Source: Stachybotrys elegans
Taxonomy: Eukaryota > Ascomycota > Sordariomycetes > Hypocreales > Stachybotryaceae
Length of the DNA stretch: 64,000 bases
Reading direction: 5' to 3'
Assembly: GCA_020746835.1 (NCBI GenBank)
Contig: JAGPNK010000027.1
Span: 1 to 64,000 of the forward strand
How positions within the stretch are numbered: the stretch's first letter is position 1; each line of letters begins with the position of its first letter. The notes under the pieces are model-generated. The model searched no databases. It saw nothing but the letters and a program-made list of their open reading frames with translations, and was not told the origin of the DNA. The position numbers and the translations under genes are program-made. Shown in pieces: positions 9,256-23,611 of the stretch.

Positions 9256-10631
9256 TCAAAGGCGATTCATGCGACAGCGAAAACACGCTCGAATGCGGCA
9301 CTGTGTGCACTGGAAGATGAACCTGGGGAGCAAGAACCGGCACTCTTCGCATCGGTGTGCGCCTGCACGGTACTCCCAGTCAAGGTGGACGCATGCGTGG
9401 TTCAGACGCAGGTTCAGCATCTCCTGGAGCCGCCGCTGTGCTCGCTGCCCACCCGTCAAGTCGGCCGCCTCGGGGTCTCGGTCGACGATGTGATCGGCGC
9501 GCGCGAGCAACCTCTCCTCGCGAAACTGCGCGCACTGGCATCCCTTCCACTTTTCGCCGCATTCGTAGCAGAATTCGGCCTGACACTTGCAGGCTGAGAG
9601 ATAGCAAGTCAGCTCCATGGTTTCTATACCTTGCCCTCAGGCAGTCCAAGATGGTACTCACTCATATGATTGCAGCCAAACTCCAGCTCAATGAATCGGC
9701 CGCACGCATAACACTTTTGCCATCCTTCTCGGGCGGCGAACTGCTCAAGCTGTTTCAGCGCCTCGTCTTGCGGACAATCGCTGCCCTGGTGCTCGGCCGA
9801 CTTGCAAATGGCACACGTCACCGCTTGACAGTTGGGGCACTCGGCGCGATCGGCAAGGATGAATTTCGGAGGTATGAAGTTCGAACAATCCGACCGGTGG
9901 CAGTATACTCGGTTCGAGGTCGACATCTCAACTTCTCTGGCCTGAAACCTGTCAATGAGCTCTGGATCAAGCAGAGGCTCGACTTTGTCTAGCGATATCG
10001 GCTGCCTACAGCAGCGCGGAGGATATAACGACTCATCGGATAACGAGTCGTTATAGAGGCGAGCAATGCAACCATTGCAATAGAGGTGGTTGTTGGCACA
10101 GCCAACGTTGACTAACAGGTAGTCTGCGTGTTGCTCTGTGCAAATGCTGCACTCGATTTCGGCGTGCTGCCTCATAGCAGCCTGCTGGGATGACTCGCCG
10201 GGCTTATTGCGAATGTTGAGGGCAAGCATCTTCTCGAGAAGTGCATCGTCGACATGCGCTAGAGAGCTCTGCGTCGAGTTCGCCCGCCTACTCGTCCTTG
10301 GATCCCGCGGTGCTGCGGCCCTTCCTTGGCCTTGGGCACGACGAGCGGCCTCTCTGTCCTCGCGTGCCTGCTGCTCCACCAGCTCGGACGCCATGATAGC
10401 AGCGCCGTCTTCGCGTACAGCATCGGCGATACTATTGCAAATCAGGGCATCGTGGGCGGATTGAGCTGCCGTCTGTAGTTCCTGTTTGTAGATGAGAGCT
10501 GCAACAGCTGCATCAGGAAGCTCACCCTCACGGTGCTTCCCTTTCTCGTTCGGATCGATTGTCTTTAAATCCTCCAGTTGCAATTCGAGGATAAGGCGCA
10601 AGGTCTCCTCGTCGAGCTCTTCGCCGTTCAT
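9256..10631 (-). CDS. RBR-type E3 ubiquitin ligase (RING1-IBR-RING2)
   Basis: Two exons (10631-9662 and 9593-9256; intron 9594-9661) encode 435 aa. After an N-terminal acidic/helical region common in fungal members (EETLRLILELQLEDLK) comes RING1 starting at CSICTEQ with paired CNNHLYCNGC cysteines and histidine. An IBR segment with CHRSDCSNF, CPNCQAVTCAICK follows, then RING2 around CYACGRFIELEFGCNHM, which continues across the intron as TCKCQAEFCYECG. The RING2 catalytic Cys of RBR ligases, which carries the ubiquitin thioester, is present in this stretch. The intron lies immediately after the CNHM motif. Substrates are unknown. The start at 10631 (MNGEEL) gives the usual N-terminus; an in-frame upstream ATG exists at 10745. 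Confidence 0.9.
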
Positions 10632-11273
10632 CTTGCTGCTAAGTGATCGGGTGTACGAGATGCACCCAAGGAGGTGGAGTGAGACGTGCAGTGGTGTGAA
10701 TGTGTGACGACGTAGGGCGGAAAGGAAATTTTGCAAGAGGACCAACCATGTACAAACATCTTGACTCTGTGGTTACACGGTTGGCCGAGCTCGGAGTCGT
10801 CTGTTGTATATCTCAGTGCTTCTGGTTTGCACAACACTAGAGGGAAGTAGAGAGAAGCCACAGGCGTGACAAACTAGGGGAGAGATAAGATGACTCCCAG
10901 TGGTTTACCGGATCATTGCCAGTGGTTCTTGTCAAACAGACGAATTGGGCACTGGCCATTGCGATGGGTGCCACGTATGATGTGAGGGTTGTCATGCTGC
11001 CAAGGTGCTTCAGTGAAGCTGTAGCACCTTTTTTTTACTGGCGGCCGTTCCGTGTTTGATGATGCTGCGCACTGTGCCCGATAACGCTTATCGCCCGCGC
11101 AATCAGGCATCGACCTTTCCCCACATTTTCATGTAGCTACCCTAGATTATCGCCTCTATTCAATCATTCTGAGCTCGGTGCTTGACAAACCCCCGAATGG
11201 CCTGCCCCATCATGTCGCCTTTTCGCCTTCTTCCTTCAAATAATTCCAGCAAATACAGAAAGAGGCCCCCTCT
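10632..11273. other. Spacer, nothing recognised
   Basis: About 640 bp upstream of the RBR gene. I see no protein-like frame and no RNA gene; it includes an A/T-biased stretch near 11030. Confidence 0.45.
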
Positions 11274-11884
11274 GTGCTCCCTGTGTCAGTCATCGACTGC
11301 TTGACGATGCAAACCGTGGCAACACCTCGTCCATGCGATTATGTTGCCCTCGCCCAAATGTCACTGAAGAGAAGCCCCAAGGGAGACATCTCACCAGCCG
11401 ACTCCCGCGTACAGTGGGGAATGCCATCACCGTTGTCAAAGACTTGGGTTTTGTGATATCTCTGGGTAGACCGGTGCTGTCTGGACCAGTCCAACAGGGC
11501 CTGGGTGCTAGACGAAGCTGCCCTCTGCTGAAATTGTTTGACAACGGCGTTCATAACGAGGGCGCTTTGCATGTTTTGCTGGAGAGGTACACCCTCCGCC
11601 ACATGACGTACCAATCCGACACGTTGAACGGCAGCGTTGGTTTGTTCAAGCGCTGCGGCAATGGGCCGTGCCAACTAAACCATTACTTTGGCATGCCAGT
11701 TCTCGGCCCGTTGATCAACCACCGCAAGCCAATGAGCCGCAATACGTCACGCGCTTGGCCGCTCGCCGAAGCATTTCTTGCCTGCTTGTGTTGGAAAGCA
11801 GATGAGGGACGGCGCAGGACAGGCTTTCCCAATTGGTCGTGGACAGGCTGGCAAGCATCGGCCCATCTCTCAATAGCCTGGTAA
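11274..11884 (+). pseudogene. Decayed HET-domain (heterokaryon incompatibility) pseudogene
   Basis: Fragments of a HET-domain protein are readable in order but in different frames. First, VIDCLTMQ then CDYVAL (about 11289-11350), matching the family's start before the usual SYVWG. Next, LPRTVGNAITVVKDLGF (about 11402-11452). Then, in another frame, YLWVDRCCLDQSNRAWVLDE (about 11455-11514). Finally, back in the first frame, LFDNG, then GMPVLGPLINHRKP, AEAFLACL and GFPNWSWTGW (11536-11860). The WVDRxCxDQ and FPxWSWxGW patterns are hallmarks of HET proteins. At least three frame breaks (near 11350, 11450 and 11520) rule out an intact gene, and introns alone do not explain them. Nothing coherent is seen after about 11890, although remains may extend to about 12230. 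Confidence 0.75.
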
Positions 11885-12513
11885 GAGCAAGCATTTCGGT
11901 AACGTCGAACTCCGGGTTAGTCGACTGGGCGGAGATGTGTAAAGACAAGCCTAGGGTGCTAACATGGACATCAGCACCCTGCCCCAGGGGTTAAACATTG
12001 AAACCCCTACGTTTGACGTTACCATATCGAGGGATCCTGGGCCCTACCAAGGGCTTCGGTATAGCCATGATGCACACTCGGCACCACTTCAGTGGTATGC
12101 TGTCTTCACCGACCCCGGCTGCGACGTACTCGTGGAAGTTGGCTTAGTCGATACAGATAAGTGCAGAGTCAAGGGACTAAAGATAGTTGTTAGCCGAGCC
12201 AGCGCGGTTTATGAAGCGACCAAGATAAGCTAGACACAGGCCGGTCTATAACATCAATATCCCAGGAGCCTTGAATAGCTCATTTGCGAAATCTTTTGTG
12301 CTCCTAACGTGCTTCGTGCTGGGACAAGATGCAGCGGTACGAACCAAGTGTTGACTGTCCGTCCTCATGATAGGAAATAGTAACGATGATCTTGTTCATC
12401 TTCAATATAAGTCTATGTGACATTGTACAATCTACAGTCTATCACGGTCCTTCACCTTACTTCCTCTTCAATCCTCATCCTCCACCAGACCAATTGATTG
12501 AGATACACATAGC
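11885..12513. other. Spacer, possible further HET-gene debris
   Basis: About 630 bp between the HET pseudogene and the 3' end of the SMP-30-like gene. A short open frame (11964-12233, 89 aa) begins with MDISTLPQGLN, but it has no recognisable family and may be the degenerate C-terminus of the pseudogene. Confidence 0.4.
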
Positions 12514-13542
12514 TTACACATGAATCTTCAACGCAACCACACCCGCTCCTTCAGTCTCAGTTCCGTTGACAGGGTTCGCGATAGCGCCAGTGGTCGCAAT
12601 GTAGAGAATGTTCTGGTCCAGCTTGCCACGTCCGAATGCAACAGCAGTGTCGCCGGCTGCAATCAGCTCCGAGGGCGATCCCAAGACGATTCGCGACTCG
12701 CCAGAGTTCAAGCTGTGATAGAGGACGGTGTTATCGAAGTTGGAAGCAGCGAACAAGTTGCCCTTTGCGTCAATCGCAAAGTCATCCAGGAAGGATGCCA
12801 TCGAAGAGAGGTCAACGACCAGCTCGGGTGTCGCACCCTCCACAAGGAAGCCGTCATCGGTGATGGGAATACGATAGATAGAAGCTTGGTATGAGTTGTC
12901 AAAGTACAGGTATCCGTTGTGGACCTGGATACCATTGACGCCAACGGGCAACCCGGCGCCCTCGACAGGCAGCATCTCGTCAAAAACAAACGACGTAGTA
13001 TCAAAGGCTCCCGAGGCGAGATCGAGACGGCCGACTAGACCATTGGTAGAATCCGCAACCAGTAGCGCATCAGAAACACCTGGAATCGCCGCAACACCGT
13101 TGAGGAAGGCGCTGTTCTTGTCCATGTCGCTGATCTTCTCCACCTCAACCTTGGTATCACAGTCGGTCGTAAATGTGACCTTCCAAGCACTGAAAGTACC
13201 CGTGACCGGTGCGCCGATGCCCGTCGAGTTGCTGCCTACGAAGATGAAAGTCTCCTCGTCAAGACCAGGGACCTGAGCAATGCCGAAGATGCTCTGAATG
13301 GCCGGGACAGAGGCGATTTCTTCCAGTTGAGTCTTCTTGCCAGTAGGGTTCCGAATCGTGTAAACAAGAGCCTCGGGTGCCATCTGCGTAGCAATGAGAT
13401 CGCCGTTGGGACGCACAGCGATGTTCTCGAGCCATGTTCCGACGGCAAGCTGGTCCAGAGTGCGGGCAGGGCTAGGATTGAAGGGTTTCGCCAGGCCCAA
13501 GGCCGAGAGAGCGGCGGCGGGCACAATGAACTTGGTCAACAT
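12514..13542 (-). CDS. Secreted SMP-30/gluconolactonase-like beta-propeller protein
   Basis: Single-exon 342-aa protein. A hydrophobic signal peptide (MLTKFIVPAAALSALGLA) is followed by repeated propeller-like blades (WLENIAVRPNGDLIAT, GVAAIPGVSDALLVADS, GVNGIQVHNGYLYFDNS, FAIDAKGNLFAASNF), the pattern of SMP-30/gluconolactonase/LRE-like six-bladed propellers. These enzymes hydrolyse sugar or aromatic lactones using a divalent metal; many secreted fungal paralogues have unknown substrates. An in-frame ATG 30 bp upstream (13572) is possible, but the start at 13542 gives a clean signal peptide. An A/T-rich TATA-like stretch lies at about 13636-13650 on the minus strand. Confidence 0.85.
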   Translation of the reverse strand: MLTKFIVPAAALSALGLAKPFNPSPARTLDQLAVGTWLENIAVRPNGDLIATQMAPEALVYTIRNPTGKKTQLEEIASVPAIQSIFGIAQVPGLDEETFIFVGSNSTGIGAPVTGTFSAWKVTFTTDCDTKVEVEKISDMDKNSAFLNGVAAIPGVSDALLVADSTNGLVGRLDLASGAFDTTSFVFDEMLPVEGAGLPVGVNGIQVHNGYLYFDNSYQASIYRIPITDDGFLVEGATPELVVDLSSMASFLDDFAIDAKGNLFAASNFDNTVLYHSLNSGESRIVLGSPSELIAAGDTAVAFGRGKLDQNILYIATTGAIANPVNGTETEGAGVVALKIHV

Positions 13543-14511
13543 GTTGAAGCCTGGAATTGTCTCGATCAACACAACTGATGGAGGTACAGAGCTTGTTCCC
13601 GACAGGCAGCTTGAGCGGTAAACGACAGATGGATATCCTTTTATATTTTATGTCTCCATGTAATCTGCCCCTGCTGCCACGTTGCCGCGTTGCCGAAATT
13701 ACCTCGTGGCTTGTGGCTTCCTTCGCCGTCTGCACCGATGGCCATCATGCGGTGGGTCGGGGGTGGTGTTGATCGTGGCCTTGATTCTCAGCTCGAATCT
13801 GATACGACCGATTAGTTAAGAAGCACGAAATCCTTCAAACTCTTTTGCAGGAAATGGGTATTATTGGGAAATATTTACAGCCTGTGTAACCCAAAACCTG
13901 TTTCGCCGCCACGGCGAATATGCCGGAAGCAGGTATGGGTTGTGCTTAGTCCCTCGCCGAAGAGGCCGATCACTCGAAACCCTGTTCACACAACCCAGAA
14001 GGGAAAACAATATAATTGCCATGGTATATCTTAATATAACTGACAGTCTATCTGAAAAGGCTTCATCACTTCGCCTTAGACATGGCGGGCACAACTGCTT
14101 TTGAGAACTTCTACCGCGATAACATGACTCCCGTATATCCCGGAAGACGGAAACGACAATGCTTCGGAAGCAACAGTAACACTACTCTGACTTTGGAAAA
14201 TTGCTTTGTCGCAGTCTCCGTGAGAATATATTGTGCTTACGAACTTTCCTTAATGATATCTGAAAATATCCCGGCTAGCATTGTTCGCATATACTGTTGT
14301 TCTTCTCCCTCACTGCACGCATCTACTGTATCATATCCCGGGTAGACCAAGAAGAGCTGTGTTCAATTCATCCGTTGTATTGAAAAATAGCTATCGAACC
14401 GCTCAGGTCAGTGTTACGATAGACATGAGATTCCGAAGCAAGTCTGAAGAGAAATTGTCCAATCCTAGCCGGTACCGCATTGTGAATGCAACTCGCCCAT
14501 CCTTTGCGCAT
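13543..14511. other. Spacer, nothing recognised
   Basis: About 970 bp between two minus-strand genes. Only short frames without family resemblance are present. It should contain the promoter of the SMP-30-like gene and the terminator of the GH11 gene. Confidence 0.45.
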
Positions 14512-18051
<3,540 letters not shown>

Positions 18052-18687
18052 TTAACATGGGGAGGCCAAAGTCCCATGGCAAAGACAGCCTATCCCCGAC
18101 TTATCTGCGCTGCAGCATACATCGGCAAATATTCTGAGAATGCGTTGGTGTAGAATGAGTGCCGCGCTCGCCGCGTCCAACTCTGTGGTATCAAGTTGTA
18201 TCTGGAAAGAATCGGCTGGGGGCTGGTAGATCACAGTCTCCTCTCGAAGCTGGGCCAGTAGCTCCGATTCGACTAGCTTGCCATGTTGTGACCGCTCCGG
18301 GGTGACCACTCGACGCAGATTCTCCTCTTTACTACTTGTAACGATGATGTGAATCAAGGCACAGCCACGACGTGCTGCCATTGCATGGTACTCAGCCATG
18401 ACAGCACGACCAGTGTCATTATCAGACTGGAAGTCAGTGAAGATGTATAGAGAGTTGAAGGTGTCGCGAGAAGTTGCCAGCGTATCAAAGAGTGCAGCTC
18501 GGATCGCCTTCCGCAGTGGCTGGTAGTCCTCGCTGGAGCGCGGCAGGATGGCTCCAGCCGGGTCGATAAGAAGGTGGTTATGTACGAGCCGGGCGTTGTA
18601 TGATCCGAACAGGGTAACGAGCTCGCGGGCAATGGTGAGCTTGCCCACGCCGGGGAAGCCATTGATGTGAATGATTGGTAAGGACAT
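18052..18687 (-). CDS. P-loop NTPase/kinase-like protein (AAA_33 type)
   Basis: Intronless 211-aa protein. The N-terminus IIHINGFPGVGKLT has a Walker A P-loop at residues 10-18 directly after a short beta strand. This is the layout of small P-loop kinases (adenylate-kinase or chloramphenicol-phosphotransferase-like, AAA_33). A hydrophobic strand ending in LYIFTDFQSD may be the Walker B region. The arginine-rich stretch ENLRRVVTPERSQHGK resembles the lid of P-loop kinases. Substrate unknown, cytosolic by absence of targeting signals. The C-terminal stretch (CLCHGTLASPC) is cysteine-rich and atypical, so the true end may differ. Confidence 0.7.
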   Translation of the reverse strand: MSLPIIHINGFPGVGKLTIARELVTLFGSYNARLVHNHLLIDPAGAILPRSSEDYQPLRKAIRAALFDTLATSRDTFNSLYIFTDFQSDNDTGRAVMAEYHAMAARRGCALIHIIVTSSKEENLRRVVTPERSQHGKLVESELLAQLREETVIYQPPADSFQIQLDTTELDAASAALILHQRILRIFADVCCSADKSGIGCLCHGTLASPC

Positions 18688-20433
18688 TGTGTTGGCTACA
18701 GGTTCGTGTACTATTCAATGGAGACGAATGAGGCAAAACCAGCATGTAGCGTGATTTAATACTGCGTTTAGACTCTAGAAAGATTTAAATTTGGTATGTT
18801 CAACTTTCGGTATGCATGTTGAGTCACATGGAAACGGCCGTTCCCGCAACTTAAACTGAACGCACTCGGACAATTTCCGATGCAATCTAACGTGGATACG
18901 GACCGGCGACTTCAAGGAGGCTCTCTTTGACGATAAAGACGGGAGAAAAGCTTGACCCTTGTGGCTGCGGCTGATGCCAAAGTTTTCCGGCCACCTGTCG
19001 CAATTGGCCGGAAGCTCCCGTCACGATGCCGCCGTGGCGTCGGGCGCTATGCAATCTAATATTTGCTAAGACAAAGAAAAGATATTCCTACTCATGCTTC
19101 TATATTTGTTTCGACCATGGAGCACTTTGCTTATTTTGGTATACTCTATCTGTGTTTGTTAATAACGCATGTTGGCTGTGCATCGTGGGCCGCTTCAGGT
19201 CATTTTATGCTTTAAACCTTGACACTCACTCCCGTGTTTTAAAGAATGATCACAATCACTGGAACATAATAACACAGCCTACTTATCCAATGGCAAGAGC
19301 TGAAACCTCGCAGCAAATTGTCGCAGTGCGATATCGGATTGTGGGGCAGCTGTTCCAGAGGTACGGTTTAAGGCGCGTTGGCTGAGGTTTTGACGTGTCT
19401 TAAATCACCATACACGAACAGAGCAATGATAAGGCCATGCGGTTCTGTAGGATTCGTGGTTCTATATATTTACGTTGCAGTACCACTCTGGCCATTTCTG
19501 AAGGGTGAGAAGCGACTGTTCGCAACCCTTTATGTGGAAGTTTTGTGTGAGTGGCGAGTTTGTACCCGATCCCGAAAGCCCGAAGTCTGCCCACCAGTAA
19601 CAACATCATGATAGCAGATACTGCAGTGTGCCTGGATCCACGTGCCTTGAAATGATCTGTAGGTTGTAATCCCACAAATAAGACAGAAGGGGCATGTTCA
19701 ACTTCGGCAGGTGAAACCTGCATGGTGCAGTGCAACTGAGGCACAGAAACAAAGTTCCAACGGTGCAGGCAAAAGAGGCAACGTCACTCACCGCTATGCT
19801 GGCCTTGCATGCACCGTTCTCTACTGTGTAGGACGGCAAACGTACCCAGCTTAGCTGGATTGGTGGTGAGCGTGAGTTTTGACCTGCAACATCAGCTGGG
19901 CTACTTATGCCAACAAATGTTGCTTAGCCTCAATATACTACTACGTAGCTGGAGATGAAACGTATCCGGGACAACGCTGGAGAGGTGACCAAGGAATTCA
20001 TCCCGTATTGTCCGCCTGTCCATCAGCTTGTGAGGCATCGAGCGGGCTGGGCGGCATCGGAATTTGCCAGATGATGCCGCACCTGCATTATATTGCTTCC
20101 AGAACCGACCAGATCCTGCATTGTCTGCGCCCTTGATAGGACCGGATAAATTCAGGGAGGGAGAACCAAGCCTTTTGCCGCCGGTTAAAGATGTTGGTTG
20201 TTCAAAAGGGGTATCGACACCAATATATATTAGACGAGCGTCTATTTTGGCCACGATAAACCGCATGGCCTGAATGCGCAGCCATGCAGAAAGGCAGAAT
20301 AACCTGGCAGAAAGCAGTAATGCAGGATGATCCTACCCAGTTCCAGACCCAAGCGCACCTTGGAATATATTAATTGTCCCTGCTTGAAATGTTGCGCGGC
20401 ACAGTCGGGAGTCGAGCCGAGCCGCGTAGTGAG
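18688..20433. other. Long spacer (1.7 kb), nothing recognised
   Basis: Between the kinase-like gene and the second xylanase. Short frames only (for example 19026-19385); no family motif or RNA gene is seen. Confidence 0.4.
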
Positions 20434-20434
20434 A

Positions 20435-20441
20435 TATATAA
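20435..20441 (+). promoter_or_regulatory. TATA box of the second GH11 gene
   Basis: TATATAA, 66 bp upstream of the ATG at 20507. Confidence 0.6.
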
Positions 20442-20506
20442 TGGTGGCTCTGCTCCAGTGGAAAACTTCCTACAATAACATTTGCGGTTACGATTAATCG
20501 CTCAAA

Positions 20507-21439
20507 ATGGTTTCGTTCAGGAAGATCTTCTACTTCGTCAGCCTTGCGGTAGGAGCTGCGGCGGTACTTGACGATGATGCGACTCTGGAGGATATCAAGC
20601 GTGACCTTGAACGACGCAACCTTGAGGCTCGCCAGGGGGGATTTACGACCCAGTACTGGGCAAAGTTGGTACTCCTCTATACGTCATATACGTGTCAAAG
20701 CTCACCCTCATAGCGAGTTCGCTGATCTGGATTGGGTGAGCGGTCCAGCTGGACGATACAGCGTGGACTGGAACCAAGGATTCGGTGGTAACTGTGAGTC
20801 TATTGTCGGATACTCTGACACAATAATCCGGCTGACTTGAGCATAGTTGTCGTGGGCAAGGGGTACCGACCTGGTGGTGATATGTAAGCATTAACCTTCT
20901 CCTTGGTTCGGTGGATAGATTTGCATCTGCTCACACTCAGAAGGATCGTCAACTACACTGGCACATTCCGGGTCAGCGGCAGAGCATACCTGGCCCTGTA
21001 CGGCTGGACCACCAACCCTCTGGTTGAGTGGTACGTCATCGAGTCAATGGGCGTGCACAACCCATCCGACAACTCCAACGCCACATGCTACGGCACCCTG
21101 GAGTCCGATGGCGGCACCTACGAGGTATGGATGAAGTGGCGCATCAACGCGCCGTCCATCATTGGAGACGCCGACTTCCAGCAGTTCTGGTCCATCCGCA
21201 CGATGCGCCACGTCGGCGGCACCATCAATACCACGCGGCACTTTGAAGCATACAGAAAGGCAGGCCTTAGGCTTGGCCGCCACAACTTCCTGGCGCTTGC
21301 GATTGAGGGACAGCAAGGCAACGGCGCTGCCAACATCACGGTTGGTGTTGCGCCGTCGACAGCAGTGCCGCAGTCGACGACGTCCAGGACGCGAACTGAA
21401 GTTCCTGTCCGCACCAACACTTGCTTGCCCAAGCTCTGA
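20507..21439 (+). CDS. GH11 endo-beta-1,4-xylanase (second, divergent copy)
   Basis: Four exons (20507-20664, 20714-20793, 20847-20883, 20941-21439; introns of 49, 53 and 57 bp) give 257 aa. An N-terminal signal peptide is followed by an acidic propeptide (DDDATLEDIKRDLE) ending at LEARQ. The jelly-roll domain reads ANEFADLDWVSGPAGRYSVDW, then NFVVGKGYRPGG after the second intron. The nucleophile Glu is in NPLVEWYVIE and the acid/base Glu in LALAIEGQQGN. It differs from the first GH11 gene in exon number and carries about 30 extra residues after the domain, rich in Ser, Thr, Pro and Arg and ending in CLPKL, with no carbohydrate-binding module. The short third exon and its splice sites are my inference. 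Confidence 0.9.
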
Positions 21440-22115
21440 GTGGGTACAATATCCAATAAGCCCATGGGGTTCTGTTCGGGATATTTTATGGCTTGCGATA
21501 GAGCCCACTGGATCCATACTATCGGGATGGGTTGGCCGATCTTCGTGAATAACGGTCATTCTAGCCTCTGACGCGTCAAATCGGTTGTCATTTAGTTCCA
21601 TAGCGATTAATGCCACCAACACAGAGAATCCTATCATGAATGAATGACACCATCGTAACCTGCAATCCTGTCATTCATCAATGCTGTCCCAAGACCCTGT
21701 CGCTTCACTGCTATGTTCTGGTAAAAAGCTGACCACAGGGTGATGATCGGGCACTTACCAGCCTGGTGATATACATGCAAATGGATTGCTGCAGCCGGAA
21801 TTGGAAGCTCAGTATCTCGCCATATGCAGAAAAGTCACGCAATTCAGCGTCTCGCACAGATGGATGTGATTCGCAGGGTGCGCGTTGGGCTACATTGCAT
21901 GGCATCACACAAGCTTATGTACTAGCATGTCCGATCGGTGGCGTCGATTGATTCGTTCGACATCTTCACGAAATCTGATGTGATCGCTTGGCATGCCTCG
22001 ATATGGTAGTGTTTCGATATAAATATTACAATACGGCTCCTCTTAGTATGTATTACATACACGGCCCATTCCAACTCCAATTCCTGTACGCCTGATTCTG
22101 ATCAAGAATATCGAG
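21440..22115 (+). promoter_or_regulatory. Spacer and promoter of the haloperoxidase-like gene
   Basis: About 680 bp with no coding sequence recognised. TATAAAT at 22018-22024 lies 92 bp before the next start codon. Confidence 0.5.
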
Positions 22116-23511
22116 ATGAAGCTTTCATTGCTGTTGCTAGCCGTTGCTTCAGGCTCTCAAGCAGCCTATGACGGCGACATTGTGCGATACTGGGTTGACA
22201 GGTCCGCAGCACTGGTCAGCAGCAGCGTCATTGGAGGCCTTCCTTCACCGCCTTCGTCTTGGTTCGCTGCCATCGTGCAAGGCTCAATCTATTCAGCAGC
22301 CAAAGCATCTTCAAAGAAGTCGCTTGCGTTCCAGCAGCTGGCAGTCTCGCATGCTGCGCACGATGCTCTCGTCTGGACCTTCCACGGCGCAAGGCTGAAC
22401 ACTGACATTGACAACTCGCTTCGAGCTGTCCTGCCCGCCATTGGCATCGCACAATCGTCGTCCGAATATGCACAGGCGGCTAAGATTGGCCAAAACGCCG
22501 CTGCAAAGGTCGCGGCAGCTCGCGCCGACGACAAGATCAACAACTTTGTCGACTACGTCGTGCAGCCTGCAGAGCCCGGCGTCTACCAGCCGACGCCTGG
22601 CGGAAGACCTCTTCCAGATACTCCCCAAGCTGTCTATGTGCGCCCATTCGGCGGCCTGAAAGACATTACAAAGTTCAGAGGCCCAGCGCCGCCTGACGCT
22701 ACCGCGGAAGGATATGAGCCTTGGGTGACGGAGTTGAAGGACATTGGAGGGATCAATTCCACCACCAGGACAGAAGACGAGACGGAAATTGCGTACTTTT
22801 GGTTGGAGAGCAGCGTCAGGTAAGCTACACGAGCCGTCGCGAGACAGTCAGCCCGGCTAACAAGACTAGCGGATGGAACCGTTTCGCGCACGCAATCGTG
22901 GGGGACACGTTCGTCAGTGATGTCTTGGGATCGGCCAAGTTCTACGCCCAGCTAAACTATGCCTTGGCAAACGCTGCCATTGCGGCTTGGGATACCAAGT
23001 AAGTCACGTCCTTTTTGGCATTGGAAGAGTGTGCTGACATGTACGACCAGATTTCACTGGAACCACTGGCGGCCTTTGACAGCCATCCATCGTCAGGGTG
23101 TCTGGCTAGAGTCTGGCCTCGACATATCTGACCCATCCTGGGTTCCTCTACTACGTCCCACGCCAAGCCACCAGGACTACCCGTCGACTCACGCAACGTT
23201 TGGTGCCGCAGGCGCAGCTGTGCTCAAGTTCTTCAACGGTGGAGACGCCATCGATGCCTCCTTCAGCAGCAACGTGACGCTCGACGCCCAAGGCGTGATC
23301 ACTCGGCACTTTACTAGCATCGAAGAAGCATCGGTAGAGAACGCCAGAAGCCGAATCTACGGAGGAGTAAGTCTAACGCGAACGCAGGAGGCCTTTGCTA
23401 ACATCTTGGCAGATTCACTTTACCTATGCTGGCACGGTCGGCTTGGAGATTGGAACGGAGGTAGCAGAAGAGACCTTGAGGCTCTTCGATAAGCACTGGG
23501 ATGACTTCTAA
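22116..23511 (+). CDS. Secreted vanadium-dependent haloperoxidase-like (PAP2 fold) protein
   Basis: Four exons (22116-22819, 22870-22998, 23051-23366, 23413-23511) encode 415 aa. A 16-residue signal peptide ends at SQAA. The vanadate/phosphate-binding motifs of the haloperoxidase/PAP2 superfamily are in order: K-x6-RP in KFHWNHWRPL (beginning of exon 3), PSTHA where the family has PSGH, and SR-x5-H in SRIYGGIHFTYAG, whose His, split off by intron 3, is the vanadate ligand. Vanadium haloperoxidases oxidise halides with peroxide; PAP2 relatives are phosphatases. The sequence alone cannot decide, and Thr replaces the usual Gly next to the active-site His. It lies between a xylanase and an LPMO, so oxidative chemistry in the cell wall or surroundings is plausible but inferred. 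Confidence 0.85.
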
Positions 23512-23611
23512 ACTACCAAATACCCCGAGCTACAATGAGCTAGATAGTTGCGATAATTACATATCTAGCCGCTTTGCTTGAATTCTGCACTCTATTGGTG
23601 TAAGGCTGGAT

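Noticed and set aside
11339..11674. Minus-strand 111-aa frame over the HET pseudogene
   Set aside because: No family motifs; the plus strand carries ordered HET signatures.
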